Of a stretch of 64,000 nucleotides of DNA, positions 41,647 through 50,774 are shown one piece after another (position 1 is the stretch's first letter; the number at the start of each line of letters is the position of its first letter). The notes beneath the pieces were generated by a model. It was not told the origin of the DNA. It ran no database searches and worked only from the letters and a program-made list of their open reading frames with translations. Origin of the DNA: Arthrobacter ramosus (lineage in GTDB: Bacteria; Actinomycetota; Actinomycetes; Actinomycetales; Micrococcaceae); assembly GCF_039535095.1 (NCBI RefSeq), contig NZ_BAAAWN010000001.1, positions 3,782,001 through 3,846,000 of the forward strand. Reading direction: 5' to 3'. A program made the translations under genes and the position numbers.

Positions 41647-43314
41647 ATGAAACGTCCGCTTGAATGGGATGCCAAAAGCGGCCGGATGATGTTCTTTCAA
41701 CACGCCTTCCATGAGTACTCACTCAAGGATCGGGTTGCACTCAGCCAATTGCCGCTGACCGTGACAGTGTGCCTCGCCGCGGTCCTGGTTGCCCTCTATT
41801 TCCCCGCAACCCTCGGCAATCCGCTTTTTGTCATCTTCCTGGCTACCCAAGCTGCTGCCTGGCTCCTCTGCTACACCGTTCCGTGGGACAGACTCCCCTC
41901 TCCGACATTCCTGGCCATCCCGCTCCTGGACATGGTGTCCATCGGGCTGGGCCGTGAGGGAGGACAAGACAGTCCCATCGGAATCAGCCTCCTGACCGTC
42001 TTTCCCGTCATTTGGCTCTGCGCCTCGGGGTTGTATCGACGCTCTGCCATGGCTGTTTCCTTCCTAGGGCCGCTCGCCATGATTTGGACGCCGCAATTCC
42101 TCCATGGAACGCACACGCCGCAGGATCTGCTGCGCGGATTGCTGCTGCCCATCATGATGCTCGGCATCGGCGTCTCCATCAGCGTGATGACCCAGAGCAT
42201 GGTCGTGCAGCAAAAGCGCCTTGAGGAAAGGGACGCCGCGCTGCTTCGCGCCTTGGAGGACAGCCAGCAGAAGGAACGATTGCTCAACACAGTTCTTGAA
42301 ACCGTCCACCTTGGCGTCGTGGCTATTGATGCCGACGGCCGCGAAATGATGGCAAACCGCAAGCAGCGGGAGAACCAAGTGCTCGAGGCTTCTGGAGACA
42401 CCGATCGCCACGGCGAGCCACAGCTTTTGGTTTTCGACGCGGACCGCGTGACCCCCACAGCGTCGGATCGCCAGCCGATGCGCCGTGCTGCGTTGAGGCA
42501 GGAGTTCACGGACTACCTCGTCTGGGTCGGGACGGGCAGGGAGCAGCGCGCCTTCACCACCAGCGCTCGGTCCATGAAGGACTGCGACGGCAGCTACCTG
42601 GGTTCAGTGATCGTTTTCGGCGATGTCACGGCCCTCGTGGACGCGCTCGCCGCGAAGGACGATTTCGTCTCGAACGTCTCCCATGAGTTCCGCACCCCGC
42701 TGACCTCCATCGCAGGGTACGTGGACCTTGTGCTGGAAGAGGCCGAAAACCTCCCGACCTGGGTGGTGCAGCAACTTGAGATCGTGCAACGAAACGCGGA
42801 CCGGCTCCTCTCCCTCGTCTCCGACCTCTTGGCAGTCCGTTCGGGCCACATGATCGTTCAGCCACACGCGGTGGACGTATCCGAGCTGGTCAAGTCGAGC
42901 GTTGCCTCGGCCGAGCCGAAAGCGAACGACGGCGGAGTGCGGCTTCACGTCGATGCCCCGGAACGCCTGGAGGCGCATGTGGATGCCAACCGTATCTCCC
43001 AGGTACTGGACAACCTCATCTCCAACGCCATCAAATACTCTCCCGACGGCGGCGACGTCCGCGTCACGCTGCTACGGGAGGAAAACACCGTAGTGTGCCG
43101 CGTCAAGGACACCGGCATGGGCATGGACAAGCAGGACCAAGCAGACGCCTTCACCCGGTACTTCAGGGCCGGAAACGTCCGCAATACGGCCATTCAAGGC
43201 GTCGGTTTGGGGCTTTCCATTTGCAAGGCAATCGTCGATGCCCACGGCGGGACCATTGGCCTCGAGAGTGTTCCGGGCGAAGGAACAACCTTCACGTTCC
43301 GCGTTCCGGCCTGA
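41647..43314 (+). CDS. Membrane sensor histidine kinase
   Basis: 555 residues. Five or six membrane helices at about 35-180 without a large extracellular domain, then a coiled-coil stretch, a PAS-like region (about 205-325), HisKA with the phospho-His in NVSHEFRTPLTSI, and HATPase with NLISNAIKYS, DTGMGMD and GVGLGLSICKAI. This layout suggests sensing within the membrane or by the cytoplasmic PAS. The ATG at 41647 has a poor ribosome site; an ATG at 41686 is an alternative. Partner of the divergent response regulator. Confidence 0.9.
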   Translation: MKRPLEWDAKSGRMMFFQHAFHEYSLKDRVALSQLPLTVTVCLAAVLVALYFPATLGNPLFVIFLATQAAAWLLCYTVPWDRLPSPTFLAIPLLDMVSIGLGREGGQDSPIGISLLTVFPVIWLCASGLYRRSAMAVSFLGPLAMIWTPQFLHGTHTPQDLLRGLLLPIMMLGIGVSISVMTQSMVVQQKRLEERDAALLRALEDSQQKERLLNTVLETVHLGVVAIDADGREMMANRKQRENQVLEASGDTDRHGEPQLLVFDADRVTPTASDRQPMRRAALRQEFTDYLVWVGTGREQRAFTTSARSMKDCDGSYLGSVIVFGDVTALVDALAAKDDFVSNVSHEFRTPLTSIAGYVDLVLEEAENLPTWVVQQLEIVQRNADRLLSLVSDLLAVRSGHMIVQPHAVDVSELVKSSVASAEPKANDGGVRLHVDAPERLEAHVDANRISQVLDNLISNAIKYSPDGGDVRVTLLREENTVVCRVKDTGMGMDKQDQADAFTRYFRAGNVRNTAIQGVGLGLSICKAIVDAHGGTIGLESVPGEGTTFTFRVPA

Positions 43315-43387
43315 CCCCCGCTCACAAACAAGCCACCCCCGGCCAACCCCCGCTCACAAACAAGCCACCCCCGGCCAACCCCGCTCA
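43314..43387. repeat. 32-bp tandem repeat, 2.3 copies, after the histidine kinase
   Basis: Units start with ACCCCCGCTCACAAACAAGC at 43314 and 43346, with a third cut copy at 43378. The first base is the last base of the kinase stop codon. The period equals that of the array at 40691 and the units share GCTCAC. Confidence 0.85.
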
Positions 43388-43425
43388 CATCATGTGATCG
43401 AGGGTTTTGGTTTTGGGCGCCATAC

Positions 43426-43470
43426 GTGAGCGAGCGTCGGGGGAAAGGCCCATATAAGTGAGCGAGCGTT
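43426..43470. repeat. Two GTGAGCGAGCGT units 32 bases apart
   Basis: GTGAGCGAGCG occurs at 43426 and 43458, the reverse complement of CGCTCGCTCAC in the 40691 array and in opposite orientation to the 43314 array. The bases between differ. It ends 28 bases before vsr. Confidence 0.7.
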
Positions 43471-43497
43471 GAAGGGTGCGCTGCGTAGACTGAGGAT

Positions 43498-43965
43498 ATG
43501 GGCGAGAGCCGGGACCTGCTGACGCCTGAGCAACGCAGCCTGAACATGTCCAAGATCCGGGGCAAGAACACCAAGCCCGAGCTCTTGGTCCGTCGGCTCC
43601 TGCATGCCAAGGGCTACCGGTACCGGCTCCACGGCCGGGCCGCGGGAGGGAAGTTGCCCGGCAGCCCGGATCTCGTGTTTGCCGGCCGGCGCAAGGTGAT
43701 CTTCGTGAACGGATGCTTCTGGCACTTCCACGATTGCAAGACAGGCCAGCACGCACCGAGCGGCAACGCGGATTTCTGGGCGGCCAAGCGCAATCGCACT
43801 CGGGAGCGCGACGCCGGACAGGGCGAACTGCTGAGAGCCTCAGGTTGGGAGGTTCTCACCGTGTGGGAATGCGAACTGCGCGACCGTTCGGCTTTGGAGA
43901 ATCAGCTCACGCAGTTCCTCGACGGCGGCCGAACAGGAAGTAGCTCAGCGGCCCAAAGAAATTGA
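43498..43965 (+). CDS. vsr: Very short patch repair endonuclease (Vsr)
   Basis: 155 residues of the Vsr family: RSLNMSKIRGKNTKPELLVR, LPGSPDLVFAGRRKVIFVNG with the catalytic Asp, GCFWHFHDCK with the zinc/His residues, and WEVLTVWECEL. Classical Vsr nicks T:G mismatches left by deamination of 5-methylcytosine and sits next to a cytosine methylase. None is seen in this window, but McrBC follows within 300 bases. Its 3' end overlaps the small membrane protein gene on the other strand by 59 bases. Confidence 0.92.
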   Translation: MGESRDLLTPEQRSLNMSKIRGKNTKPELLVRRLLHAKGYRYRLHGRAAGGKLPGSPDLVFAGRRKVIFVNGCFWHFHDCKTGQHAPSGNADFWAAKRNRTRERDAGQGELLRASGWEVLTVWECELRDRSALENQLTQFLDGGRTGSSSAAQRN

Positions 43966-44143
43966 TGAAGCACGCGGCCCGCCATACGGCTTTGTTTCCC
44001 CTGATCTGGGCCGCGGGGGTCTTGGAGATGTTGCGTTGTGCCGCGACCAGCAGCGCCAACTGTCCCGCACCCACCACGAGCATGCCCACCCGTTGCCCAG
44101 GGGTCATGTCCTTCCAGGACTTCTTCTTTTTCTTGCCGTGCAT
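43907..44143 (-). CDS. Small PLDc_N-like membrane protein
   Basis: 78 residues: Lys-rich start (MHGKKKKKSWKDM), one helix at about 18-36 (GMLVVGAGQLALLVAA) and a second at about 54-70 (ACFINFFGPLSYFLFGRRR). The NFFGPLSYFLFGR ending is typical of the short PLDc_N (phospholipase D nuclease N-terminal) membrane proteins of actinobacteria. Overlaps vsr tail to tail. Role unknown. Confidence 0.75.
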   Translation of the reverse strand: MHGKKKKKSWKDMTPGQRVGMLVVGAGQLALLVAAQRNISKTPAAQIRGNKAVWRAACFINFFGPLSYFLFGRRRGTA

Positions 44144-44263
44144 GATGCCTCCATCTGCGGTGACTTGCTCTCTCAGGCTAGTCTGCCTGCCGCCCGGACG
44201 GAACCGGTCGCCACCGCCTCCCTAACCTCGCTGCGCTCGGCCAGGGACCCCTGCTGCGGAGCG

Positions 44264-45559
44264 TCACAGTCGCGCTTGCCGTACCACTTCTCCCCAGGAT
44301 TGCTGGGCCAGATCCGTGACTGCGGCAAGGATCTCCATCGGTGGCCGAGACAAGTCCAGGGGGTACTCCACAATATCGATGTCCGTGTTGAGGATCCGAC
44401 GCAGCTTCATCTCTCCCTTGCCCGCGTAGACCAGCCATGCCGTGGGAACTTGCAGCGCGGTGCAGTACGCCAGGAGTTGGTAATGGTCCGCGTTGAGCGA
44501 TGCCCCGGAATCCGTGGCTGCGGCGTATTTGGAGTCGTACACTACGACGGGCCTGCCACCCAGGAAATGCACTGCGTCGGGGCGCACGGTGAGCCGGTCC
44601 GAATCCCGGACAGCTTCGTTGAGGGTGGCCCCATATTGGAGCCGCATTTCACCCGGATGTGCCCTCATGGCTGCCCGCAAAGCCACACCCACGAATTCCT
44701 CAAACACAGTGGACATGTCCACTACGAACGAGGCGGTCTGCTGCTTACCCTCTCCCGCTTCGGCAGAAGCATTCCGCAGGATGAGCTCCGCCAAGCGGAG
44801 GACGGGATGGTACCGGAGGTTCATCCGATTTGCTTGCCACCGCGGGAGCGGCGCCCCGGACTGCAACCGCGTGACGGCGTCGAGCTTTCCCTTGAGCTGC
44901 CGCAAGCGGCTCAGGACGTTCTGCCGGACGCCGGGAACCTTGCCCATCCGCTCGAGCGCAGCACGCAGGATACGGTTTTCGGCAATGTCCTCGGTGAATT
45001 CGTCATAAGAGACTTCCAGCGGAACCAGCATCCCGGGGCGGCGTGAGATCTGGTCCGAGATCCGGATGCGGCCCTTGACCGTCCGGAGGGACTCGTCCAC
45101 GGTGAGATACCCCTGCAGCGGACCCCTGCTGAGGGCCCGCTCCGACAACTGGGCGAGGGACTCGGCCAAGGCGCTCCACAAATCCTTGTGCTCGACGGCG
45201 GCCACGGATTCCTCGCGGAATCCCTGGTCCCCGGCGTAGCTAAGGAGGAACAGGAGCCGGTTCAGGCCCAGGCGGTCCTTGGGCCGTACCTCGAACTGAA
45301 CCGTCGGCGTCCGGACGGACCCGACCTTGCCCACAGGCTCGATGCGGTAGAGGCTCATCCCCATGGGCGAGGCCTTCGCGAGCCCGCTCGAGTTGAGGAG
45401 GGCCGCGGCGTCCGGATCAAGCTTGTCCACGATGCCACCGGAGAGCTCGTCCATGACGATGTGCCGCACAGCCGGAGCCTTCGTGGAAGCGCGGACTGCA
45501 GGCTTGCCGATACCCGGGGCGCGGGCCGGCCGCGGTGGCGCGGTCTTAGCGGACCGCAA
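44264..45559 (-). CDS. mcrC: McrC-like nuclease subunit of a modification-dependent restriction system
   Basis: Up to 431 residues from a TTG at 45559 that overlaps mcrB by 14 bases; ATG codons at residues 36 and 67 are alternatives. The N-terminal DNA/McrB-contact part (about 60-230: GLNRLLFLLSYAGD, RGPLQGYLTVDESLRTVKG, YDEFTEDIAENRILRAAL) leads to a PD-(D/E)XK nuclease (RPDAVHF, VVYDSKYAA near 335-355). In E. coli McrC cuts DNA when McrB translocates on methylated DNA. Together with mcrB it forms a type IV restriction module. Confidence 0.88.
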   Translation of the reverse strand: MRSAKTAPPRPARAPGIGKPAVRASTKAPAVRHIVMDELSGGIVDKLDPDAAALLNSSGLAKASPMGMSLYRIEPVGKVGSVRTPTVQFEVRPKDRLGLNRLLFLLSYAGDQGFREESVAAVEHKDLWSALAESLAQLSERALSRGPLQGYLTVDESLRTVKGRIRISDQISRRPGMLVPLEVSYDEFTEDIAENRILRAALERMGKVPGVRQNVLSRLRQLKGKLDAVTRLQSGAPLPRWQANRMNLRYHPVLRLAELILRNASAEAGEGKQQTASFVVDMSTVFEEFVGVALRAAMRAHPGEMRLQYGATLNEAVRDSDRLTVRPDAVHFLGGRPVVVYDSKYAAATDSGASLNADHYQLLAYCTALQVPTAWLVYAGKGEMKLRRILNTDIDIVEYPLDLSRPPMEILAAVTDLAQQSWGEVVRQARL

Positions 45560-47780
45560 GTCGACCCAACAACTGGTCCAGACCGAAGCGCTCCTCCAGC
45601 TGGGCCCGGTTCAACTGACCGTGGTAGTGCTCCTCGAGGAGCGGCATGAGTTCGTACTTCCAGATCCGGCGCAGCCCGTCGGGGTTCTGGGCCGCGTTCT
45701 TCATAAAGTAGGAGGGGCCGATCATCAGGTCCCGGTCCCAGTCGTCGATGGAGTCGTTCAGGGCGTCAAGCAGGTCCGCGTTGAGGGTGTCCAGGCCGCG
45801 GGCCGTGAGGAAGCGCCGGAGCGAACCGCGGATCGGTTCCACCTTCGGGTGCAGTTCCACGAACGCAAAGCGGCGGCGGATGGCCGCATCCATCATGGCG
45901 ATAGAGCGGTCCGCCGTGTTCATGGTGCCGATGATGTAAAGGTTGTCCGGCAGGCTGAACGGTTCATTGGGGCTGTACTGGAGGTAGATGCGGTCGTCGC
46001 GGTATTCCAGCAGGAAGTACAGCTCACCGAACACTTTCGCCAGGTTGGCCCGGTTCATCTCGTCGATGATGAGGAAGTACGGCTTGTCGGAGTTCCCGGG
46101 CTTCGCGGCTTCTTCCGCGAGGCGACGCAGCGGTCCGGCCACGAGCTTGAACGACACCTGGCCGTCGTCGGTCTTGTCCGGCCGGTATCCCTCGAAGAAG
46201 TCCTCGTACGCGTAGGACGGGTGGAACTGCACCAGCTTGACGCGTTCATCGGTGCTGTCGCCGGCGAGCTCGGCGGCCAAGTGCTTGGCGAGGTAGGTTT
46301 TTCCCGTGCCCGGAGGGCCGTAGAGCACCAGTTGGCGGTTCTCTTCCAGGAGCTCGGCAATCTCGGTGAGGGGCTCGAGCTCCATGTGGAGGGAAGCGGC
46401 GAACTCTTCAGTGAGGGGGCGGAACCCTTCAATCACGGGCTCGACGACGGCGTCCGGGGCGGCGGTTTCCTCGCCGTCGGATTCGGCTTCGGCGGGCAGG
46501 AGGGACTGCAGCGACTGGATGACCCTGGTGACGTCCACGACGATCCCCGAAGTGGAGAGCTGGCGCTGGACGTGCCGCGGCGCCTCGGCAATCGGGTGGG
46601 TCTCATCGAACCAACGCACTTTGCGGCGGAGCCGGCGGTTGTCCTCGTTGTGTTCCGGTTCGCCCAGGACCACGCCGATCCTGATGGCTCCCGAGTTCTG
46701 GAACAATGCGAGGTCGCCGGGCTTCATCACGGTCAGGAACGCGAAAACAGCGGTTTTGGTATCCTCCCGCTCCACGTAGCCGAGGTGCTTGTAGTCCTCG
46801 TCCACGGCATGCTGGACGAGGCCTGCCGTCACGCCGGGGGTGAGTTCGCGGAGGTGTTCGACGTCGAGCGTTGCCTTTTCCTCGTCCCGCCACGCGGCGA
46901 GGAGCTCAGCGGAGTCCTGGTGCGTGCGCAGCAGCCACGCACGGCGGCCGGGATCTCCCACTTTGCGCCACTGGCTGACGAGCTGGCGGTCGTACCAATC
47001 GATGCGCTGGCCGGCCTGTTCGTCCAAGTACAGCCGGATGCGGTGGACGTCCGCGGTGATGTCGGTTTCCGTTTCGCCGTGGGCGCCGCCAACGAGCGAA
47101 GCGAAAGCGTCCCGGATTTCGCGCCGCTCAACGTCGGCGACCACGGGCTCGAAGTAGCTGGGCCACGCCAAGTATTCGATGCTGCGCCGGATGGCCGGCT
47201 GGTCCTCGGGTGTTGCCGCCGCGAGTTCGTGGAATTTCAGCGGGTCTTTGAGGGCCTTGTTGATGCTCGCGTTGGACTGGCCGTCGACGTGCGCCACGAA
47301 CCGGCACAACCAGGTCAGGTGGTCCCAGATGGTCCAGTTGAATTCCGCGGTCCGGTCACGGATGACGCCGTGATCGGTCATCCCCTGGTACAGCTCCTTG
47401 GGGAGCTCGAGCTCGGGATCAAGCCAGGACGCGGCTTCGGCAACGCGGGCGCGCTTCACTTTGAGCGATTTAACCTCATGTGCCAGGGGCAGGGACTGCA
47501 GGAAGAGGAGTTCGACGGCGAGCAACTTGGCCTCGCGCGAGGCCCCTTCCAGGTTTTGGCGCAGGTTGGTCATCATGGGCGCCTTGGCGTCTCCGACGCC
47601 GCGTTCCAGGCGCTCCAGGAGCTCGCCGGCGGCGTCCACCGTCCAAGTGCGGGTACTGGCGTCGAGCGCCGAAGCCTTGCCTTGCAGCCCCGGGCCCAGC
47701 ACGAACCACGCCGCATCTTCGATCTCCTTGGAGATACCGGGGGCACGAGTCAGTGGGGTTTTGGTGGAGGGAGTCACCAT
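45546..47780 (-). CDS. mcrB: McrB-like AAA+ GTPase with PUA/EVE-like reader domain
   Basis: 744 residues. Residues 1-335 are helical with no family recognised. About 340-420 resembles a PUA/EVE-like reader of modified bases (LTVMKPGDLALFQNSGAIRI, GVVLGEP). The AAA+ motor follows: YGPPGTGKT near 487, Walker B LIIDEMNRANLAKVFGE near 570, and the McrB signature IGTMNTADRSIAMMDAAIRR near 615. McrB reads modified cytosine and drives McrC. The N-terminal half is far longer than in E. coli McrB, so the recognised modification may differ. Confidence 0.88.
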   Translation of the reverse strand: MVTPSTKTPLTRAPGISKEIEDAAWFVLGPGLQGKASALDASTRTWTVDAAGELLERLERGVGDAKAPMMTNLRQNLEGASREAKLLAVELLFLQSLPLAHEVKSLKVKRARVAEAASWLDPELELPKELYQGMTDHGVIRDRTAEFNWTIWDHLTWLCRFVAHVDGQSNASINKALKDPLKFHELAAATPEDQPAIRRSIEYLAWPSYFEPVVADVERREIRDAFASLVGGAHGETETDITADVHRIRLYLDEQAGQRIDWYDRQLVSQWRKVGDPGRRAWLLRTHQDSAELLAAWRDEEKATLDVEHLRELTPGVTAGLVQHAVDEDYKHLGYVEREDTKTAVFAFLTVMKPGDLALFQNSGAIRIGVVLGEPEHNEDNRRLRRKVRWFDETHPIAEAPRHVQRQLSTSGIVVDVTRVIQSLQSLLPAEAESDGEETAAPDAVVEPVIEGFRPLTEEFAASLHMELEPLTEIAELLEENRQLVLYGPPGTGKTYLAKHLAAELAGDSTDERVKLVQFHPSYAYEDFFEGYRPDKTDDGQVSFKLVAGPLRRLAEEAAKPGNSDKPYFLIIDEMNRANLAKVFGELYFLLEYRDDRIYLQYSPNEPFSLPDNLYIIGTMNTADRSIAMMDAAIRRRFAFVELHPKVEPIRGSLRRFLTARGLDTLNADLLDALNDSIDDWDRDLMIGPSYFMKNAAQNPDGLRRIWKYELMPLLEEHYHGQLNRAQLEERFGLDQLLGRLAVR

Positions 47781-47802
47781 GCCAACTTACATGGTTTGTC
47801 TT

Positions 47803-47829
47803 GGTGCCGGCATCAGCTAAGCCGGCACC
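47803..47829 (-). terminator. Hairpin downstream of the DUF5107 gene
   Basis: GGTGCCGGC (47803-47811) pairs with 47821-47829 around a 9-base loop. It lies between the DUF5107 stop and the mcrB start on the same strand, so it could reduce read-through into mcrB. GCCACATGCGTCCC occurs twice just beside it. Confidence 0.5.
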
Positions 47830-47923
47830 CCCGCCACATGCGTCCCGCCTCACGCGTTCTGCCACATGCGTCCCACAACTTGCCTCCCGCCGCATGTGCC
47901 CCGCGCCGGTGAACCCCCGGAAG

Positions 47924-49855
47924 TCAGTGCATTCCGAAGCGGTAGCTGGCAGGCACCGGCTCCCCGGGGCACACTTCCTGCCACAAGGCGGCGATCCCGT
48001 CCTCACCTTCCCGGATGTCCGGTATTTCGACGCCGTCCCGCAACATCCGTGCGGCCTCCTCGCCTCTGCCGACCCCCGCGAAGGCGAGCGCCGTCAGGAA
48101 GCGGACGCGCCCGACGTCGGACATTCCGGCAGGTGCCTCGCTCGCCAAGGCGAGTGCTTGGGCGGAGTTCCCGTGCCGGATGCTGAGGGTCATGGCTTCG
48201 CTGAGCAAGGGGAGGTTGGAGGGCTCCAACCGGCTCGCTGCGGCAAGTCCAGCCAAGCCTTCGTCGGCCTTGTTGGTGGCAAGCAGCGCAAGGGCCCGGC
48301 CCCGGTGGGCGAGGACCCTGGAACGTGGCGAGAGGGCGTTGGCCATCAAGGCGGCGTCGTATCCGGCGATCGCACCGGCGAGGTCCTGGCGGGCGTGCTT
48401 CATCGTGGCCAGGTGGAACTGCGCTTCCGCTCCGCCATCCTTTGCCAGCAGCTCTTCCCAATCGGCTCCAGCCACGAAGCTCCCGGCGCCCAGGAAGCTC
48501 GCTCCATCCAGCAGGCTGTGCCAGGGGCCTGTTTCCTCGATCGCGTCAGGGGTTGCGTCATCGGCGAAGGGAGTGCCGCTTTCGTCCAGCCACCCGCGGC
48601 CTGAGTGTCGCCGTCGGGCACTCTCCAAAGCACCCCAAGAACTGCCGCGCACCAGCATCTCGTCCGGAGGCAGCGCATAGTTCCGCGCGGCTTCGGCGAG
48701 GGCGACTTCGAGCTCCGCGTCCGGGACGAGGTCTTCGAGCCGGGCGCTGGCGTGGGTCACGGCCGCGTCCCAATCCTCGCCGTGGGAGGTTGCGGGATCC
48801 AGCTTCGCGTTGCCGTAGGCCTCCACCCAGCTCCACTCCGCGCCGGCAGGCATGGCCAGGTGCTCGAACTGGGTTTGCGCCAGACCGGCCTGGATCTCCG
48901 CGTAGGGGCCGGCCCCAGGACTGAGCCATTCCTGCCAGCGCTTCCCGCCGTCGCCCTGGCCCCAGACGAACAGCTTCTTCCCGCGCAGGAGGCTGGTGGA
49001 CAGCATGGCCAGGCCGTCGCCGTCGTGGTCTACCGCAGCGATCCAATGCCGGTGCCCAGGCTGGATGTCGAAGAAGAAATCCGCCGCGTGCGGGCTGTTG
49101 ACCAGCCATGTGGCATCGGTGCCTTGGTGTTCCGTGGGCCGGACGCGGGCGATGTCGGTGGTGTAATCGCTGCCGAAAGCCTCCGCGGCGGGTGCGATCA
49201 CGCGCGTTTCCGCCGTCTCGGGAACGGCGGCGTTGCTCCACCAGTAAATGGGGACCTCGTGGTCATGGGGGTTCCGGATCCGGACCGCCGTGAGGAGGAC
49301 GTCCGAGTCCTCCGGAAGCCACATGTCTACTTGGAAAACCACCTCGCGGAGGCGTTCGAACTCCCACATGCGCAGGACGTCGTGGCCCTCGGGTGTCTTG
49401 ACGATGGCTGTGTGCACCGGATCGCAAGTCGTGGGCGAGTGCCCGCGGGTGCCGATGTTCCATTCGAGCCCGCCGGCGAACCATGCCTTGCGCAGAGCGA
49501 TGTTGGCGAACTGCAGGGTCCCGTGGGTGTGGAGGAGTTGCTTTCCCGACGCCTTGTCGAAGAGCTCCCACAGCCGGCCGCCCAACGTGGGGAGCACAAC
49601 GGCACGCAGTTTGCTGTTTTCAAGTACGACGGCGGGCACGTCGTGGGCGGTCCGCTCGCGCGAGTAACCATCCTGCATCAAGTACGGGAACATGTTCGGC
49701 ACTTGCCCGTAGCGGGCCGCAGCCTGCAGTTCCTCCGGGACGCCGTCGCCGATTCTGTATGGCTGGTCCAGTTCTGCCGTGACGACTGGCAACGGGCTAT
49801 TGGGGCCCAACTCCGCCATGTTCAGGGTGATGGTGGAGAGGCTCAGGTTTTGCAT
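47924..49855 (-). CDS. DUF5107 protein (carbohydrate-related, TPR-like C-terminus)
   Basis: 643 residues without a signal peptide. The N-terminal 370 residues are a beta-sandwich DUF5107 domain (VVLPTLGGRLWELFDKASGK, FAGGLEWNIGTRGHSP), a fold related to mutarotase/glycoside-binding domains. From about 430 to 620 it is helical, with Ala/Leu-rich tetratricopeptide-like pairs (HLATMKHARQDLAGAIAGYD). DUF5107 proteins in Arthrobacter lie with sugar-use genes, but the neighbours here give no lead. AGGAG precedes the ATG. A family A palindrome lies upstream. Confidence 0.8.
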   Translation of the reverse strand: MQNLSLSTITLNMAELGPNSPLPVVTAELDQPYRIGDGVPEELQAAARYGQVPNMFPYLMQDGYSRERTAHDVPAVVLENSKLRAVVLPTLGGRLWELFDKASGKQLLHTHGTLQFANIALRKAWFAGGLEWNIGTRGHSPTTCDPVHTAIVKTPEGHDVLRMWEFERLREVVFQVDMWLPEDSDVLLTAVRIRNPHDHEVPIYWWSNAAVPETAETRVIAPAAEAFGSDYTTDIARVRPTEHQGTDATWLVNSPHAADFFFDIQPGHRHWIAAVDHDGDGLAMLSTSLLRGKKLFVWGQGDGGKRWQEWLSPGAGPYAEIQAGLAQTQFEHLAMPAGAEWSWVEAYGNAKLDPATSHGEDWDAAVTHASARLEDLVPDAELEVALAEAARNYALPPDEMLVRGSSWGALESARRRHSGRGWLDESGTPFADDATPDAIEETGPWHSLLDGASFLGAGSFVAGADWEELLAKDGGAEAQFHLATMKHARQDLAGAIAGYDAALMANALSPRSRVLAHRGRALALLATNKADEGLAGLAAASRLEPSNLPLLSEAMTLSIRHGNSAQALALASEAPAGMSDVGRVRFLTALAFAGVGRGEEAARMLRDGVEIPDIREGEDGIAALWQEVCPGEPVPASYRFGMH

Positions 49856-49936
49856 CTTTATGACTCCTGGAGGCTATTTTCGATCGCAATGCTTCACCCA
49901 TCTTTGACCCAAGTCACCCCTGTGTAAAGGGAACCA

Positions 49937-50002
49937 CCCAACTAGCTCGCACTTAATGTCGTTATGAGGGCTGATAACGACATTAAGTGCCAGTTAGTTG
50001 GG
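49937..50002. repeat. Palindromic repeat, family A (copy 2)
   Basis: Arms of 29 bases (49937-49965 and 49974-50002; CCCAACTAGCTCGCACTTAA onward) with two mismatches and an 8-base loop. It lies 3 bases beyond the cutC stop, so it is the likely terminator for cutC. Its outer and inner parts match the copy at 19913-19978. Confidence 0.85.
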
Positions 50003-50005
50003 ATG

Positions 50006-50746
50006 TCACCGGGTGGCGGCGCGCGCGGCCCTGACAAGATCCCGGTTGGTGACCATGTACGCCGTCGGGTCTGAAGCATCCGGCGAATCGAGGGCATTGG
50101 CCCGGTTCTTCCGCGTGGAAACCGTGGCCTTGGCTGACAAATGGACCGCGCTCAGTCCTGCCGCGTGCAGTGCCGGGATATCGTCCAGGGCGAGTCCGCC
50201 GCCTGCCATGACTTCAAGCCGCCCCGCCGCACGCTGGACCATGCGCTCGAGGGTCGCGATTCCCGCCCCCACCGTGGCGGCGCCCCCGGAGCTGAGCACC
50301 CGGGTGAATCCAAGTTCCACGAGCTGCTCGACGGCGGCCGCCGGGTCCGGGGTTTGGTCGATGGCCCGGTGGAATGTCAGTTGGGCGTCGGGGTTGGTCT
50401 CCAAGGCCGTGTCTGCGAGCCTCCGAGTGACCCGGACGTCGATAGCACCGGAGGCCGTGAGGACTCCGATCACCACTCCATGAGCCCCTTGGGCGAGGAG
50501 GAACCGTATCTCGCGATCCATGGTGTCCACATCGGCGTCGGAGTACAGGAAATCTCCCGGCCGACTACGGATCAATGGGTGGATCTCCAGCCGTCCGTCG
50601 GCAGCTTCCTGTGCGGCTTCCATCAGCCCTTGGCTCGGGGTCAGTCCCCCGAGCTCCAAGGCGCTGCAAAGTTCAATCCGGTCCGCGCCCTCTTCGGCGG
50701 CAACGGCAGCGCCCTGGGCACCGACGGCGACGATCTCGAGTTTCAT
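50006..50746 (-). CDS. cutC: CutC-family protein
   Basis: 246 residues, a TIM barrel matching CutC: EEGADRIELCSALELGGLTPS, HPLIRSRPGDFLYS, HGVVIGVLTASGAID, LTFHRAIDQTPDP, VLSSGGAATVGAGI and EVMAGGGL. The name comes from copper tolerance in E. coli, but the biochemical role of the family is unsettled. Single gene followed by a strong palindrome. Confidence 0.9.
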   Translation of the reverse strand: MKLEIVAVGAQGAAVAAEEGADRIELCSALELGGLTPSQGLMEAAQEAADGRLEIHPLIRSRPGDFLYSDADVDTMDREIRFLLAQGAHGVVIGVLTASGAIDVRVTRRLADTALETNPDAQLTFHRAIDQTPDPAAAVEQLVELGFTRVLSSGGAATVGAGIATLERMVQRAAGRLEVMAGGGLALDDIPALHAAGLSAVHLSAKATVSTRKNRANALDSPDASDPTAYMVTNRDLVRAARAATR

Positions 50747-50774
50747 GGGGAAACTCTACGGCCACTGGGAGTGC

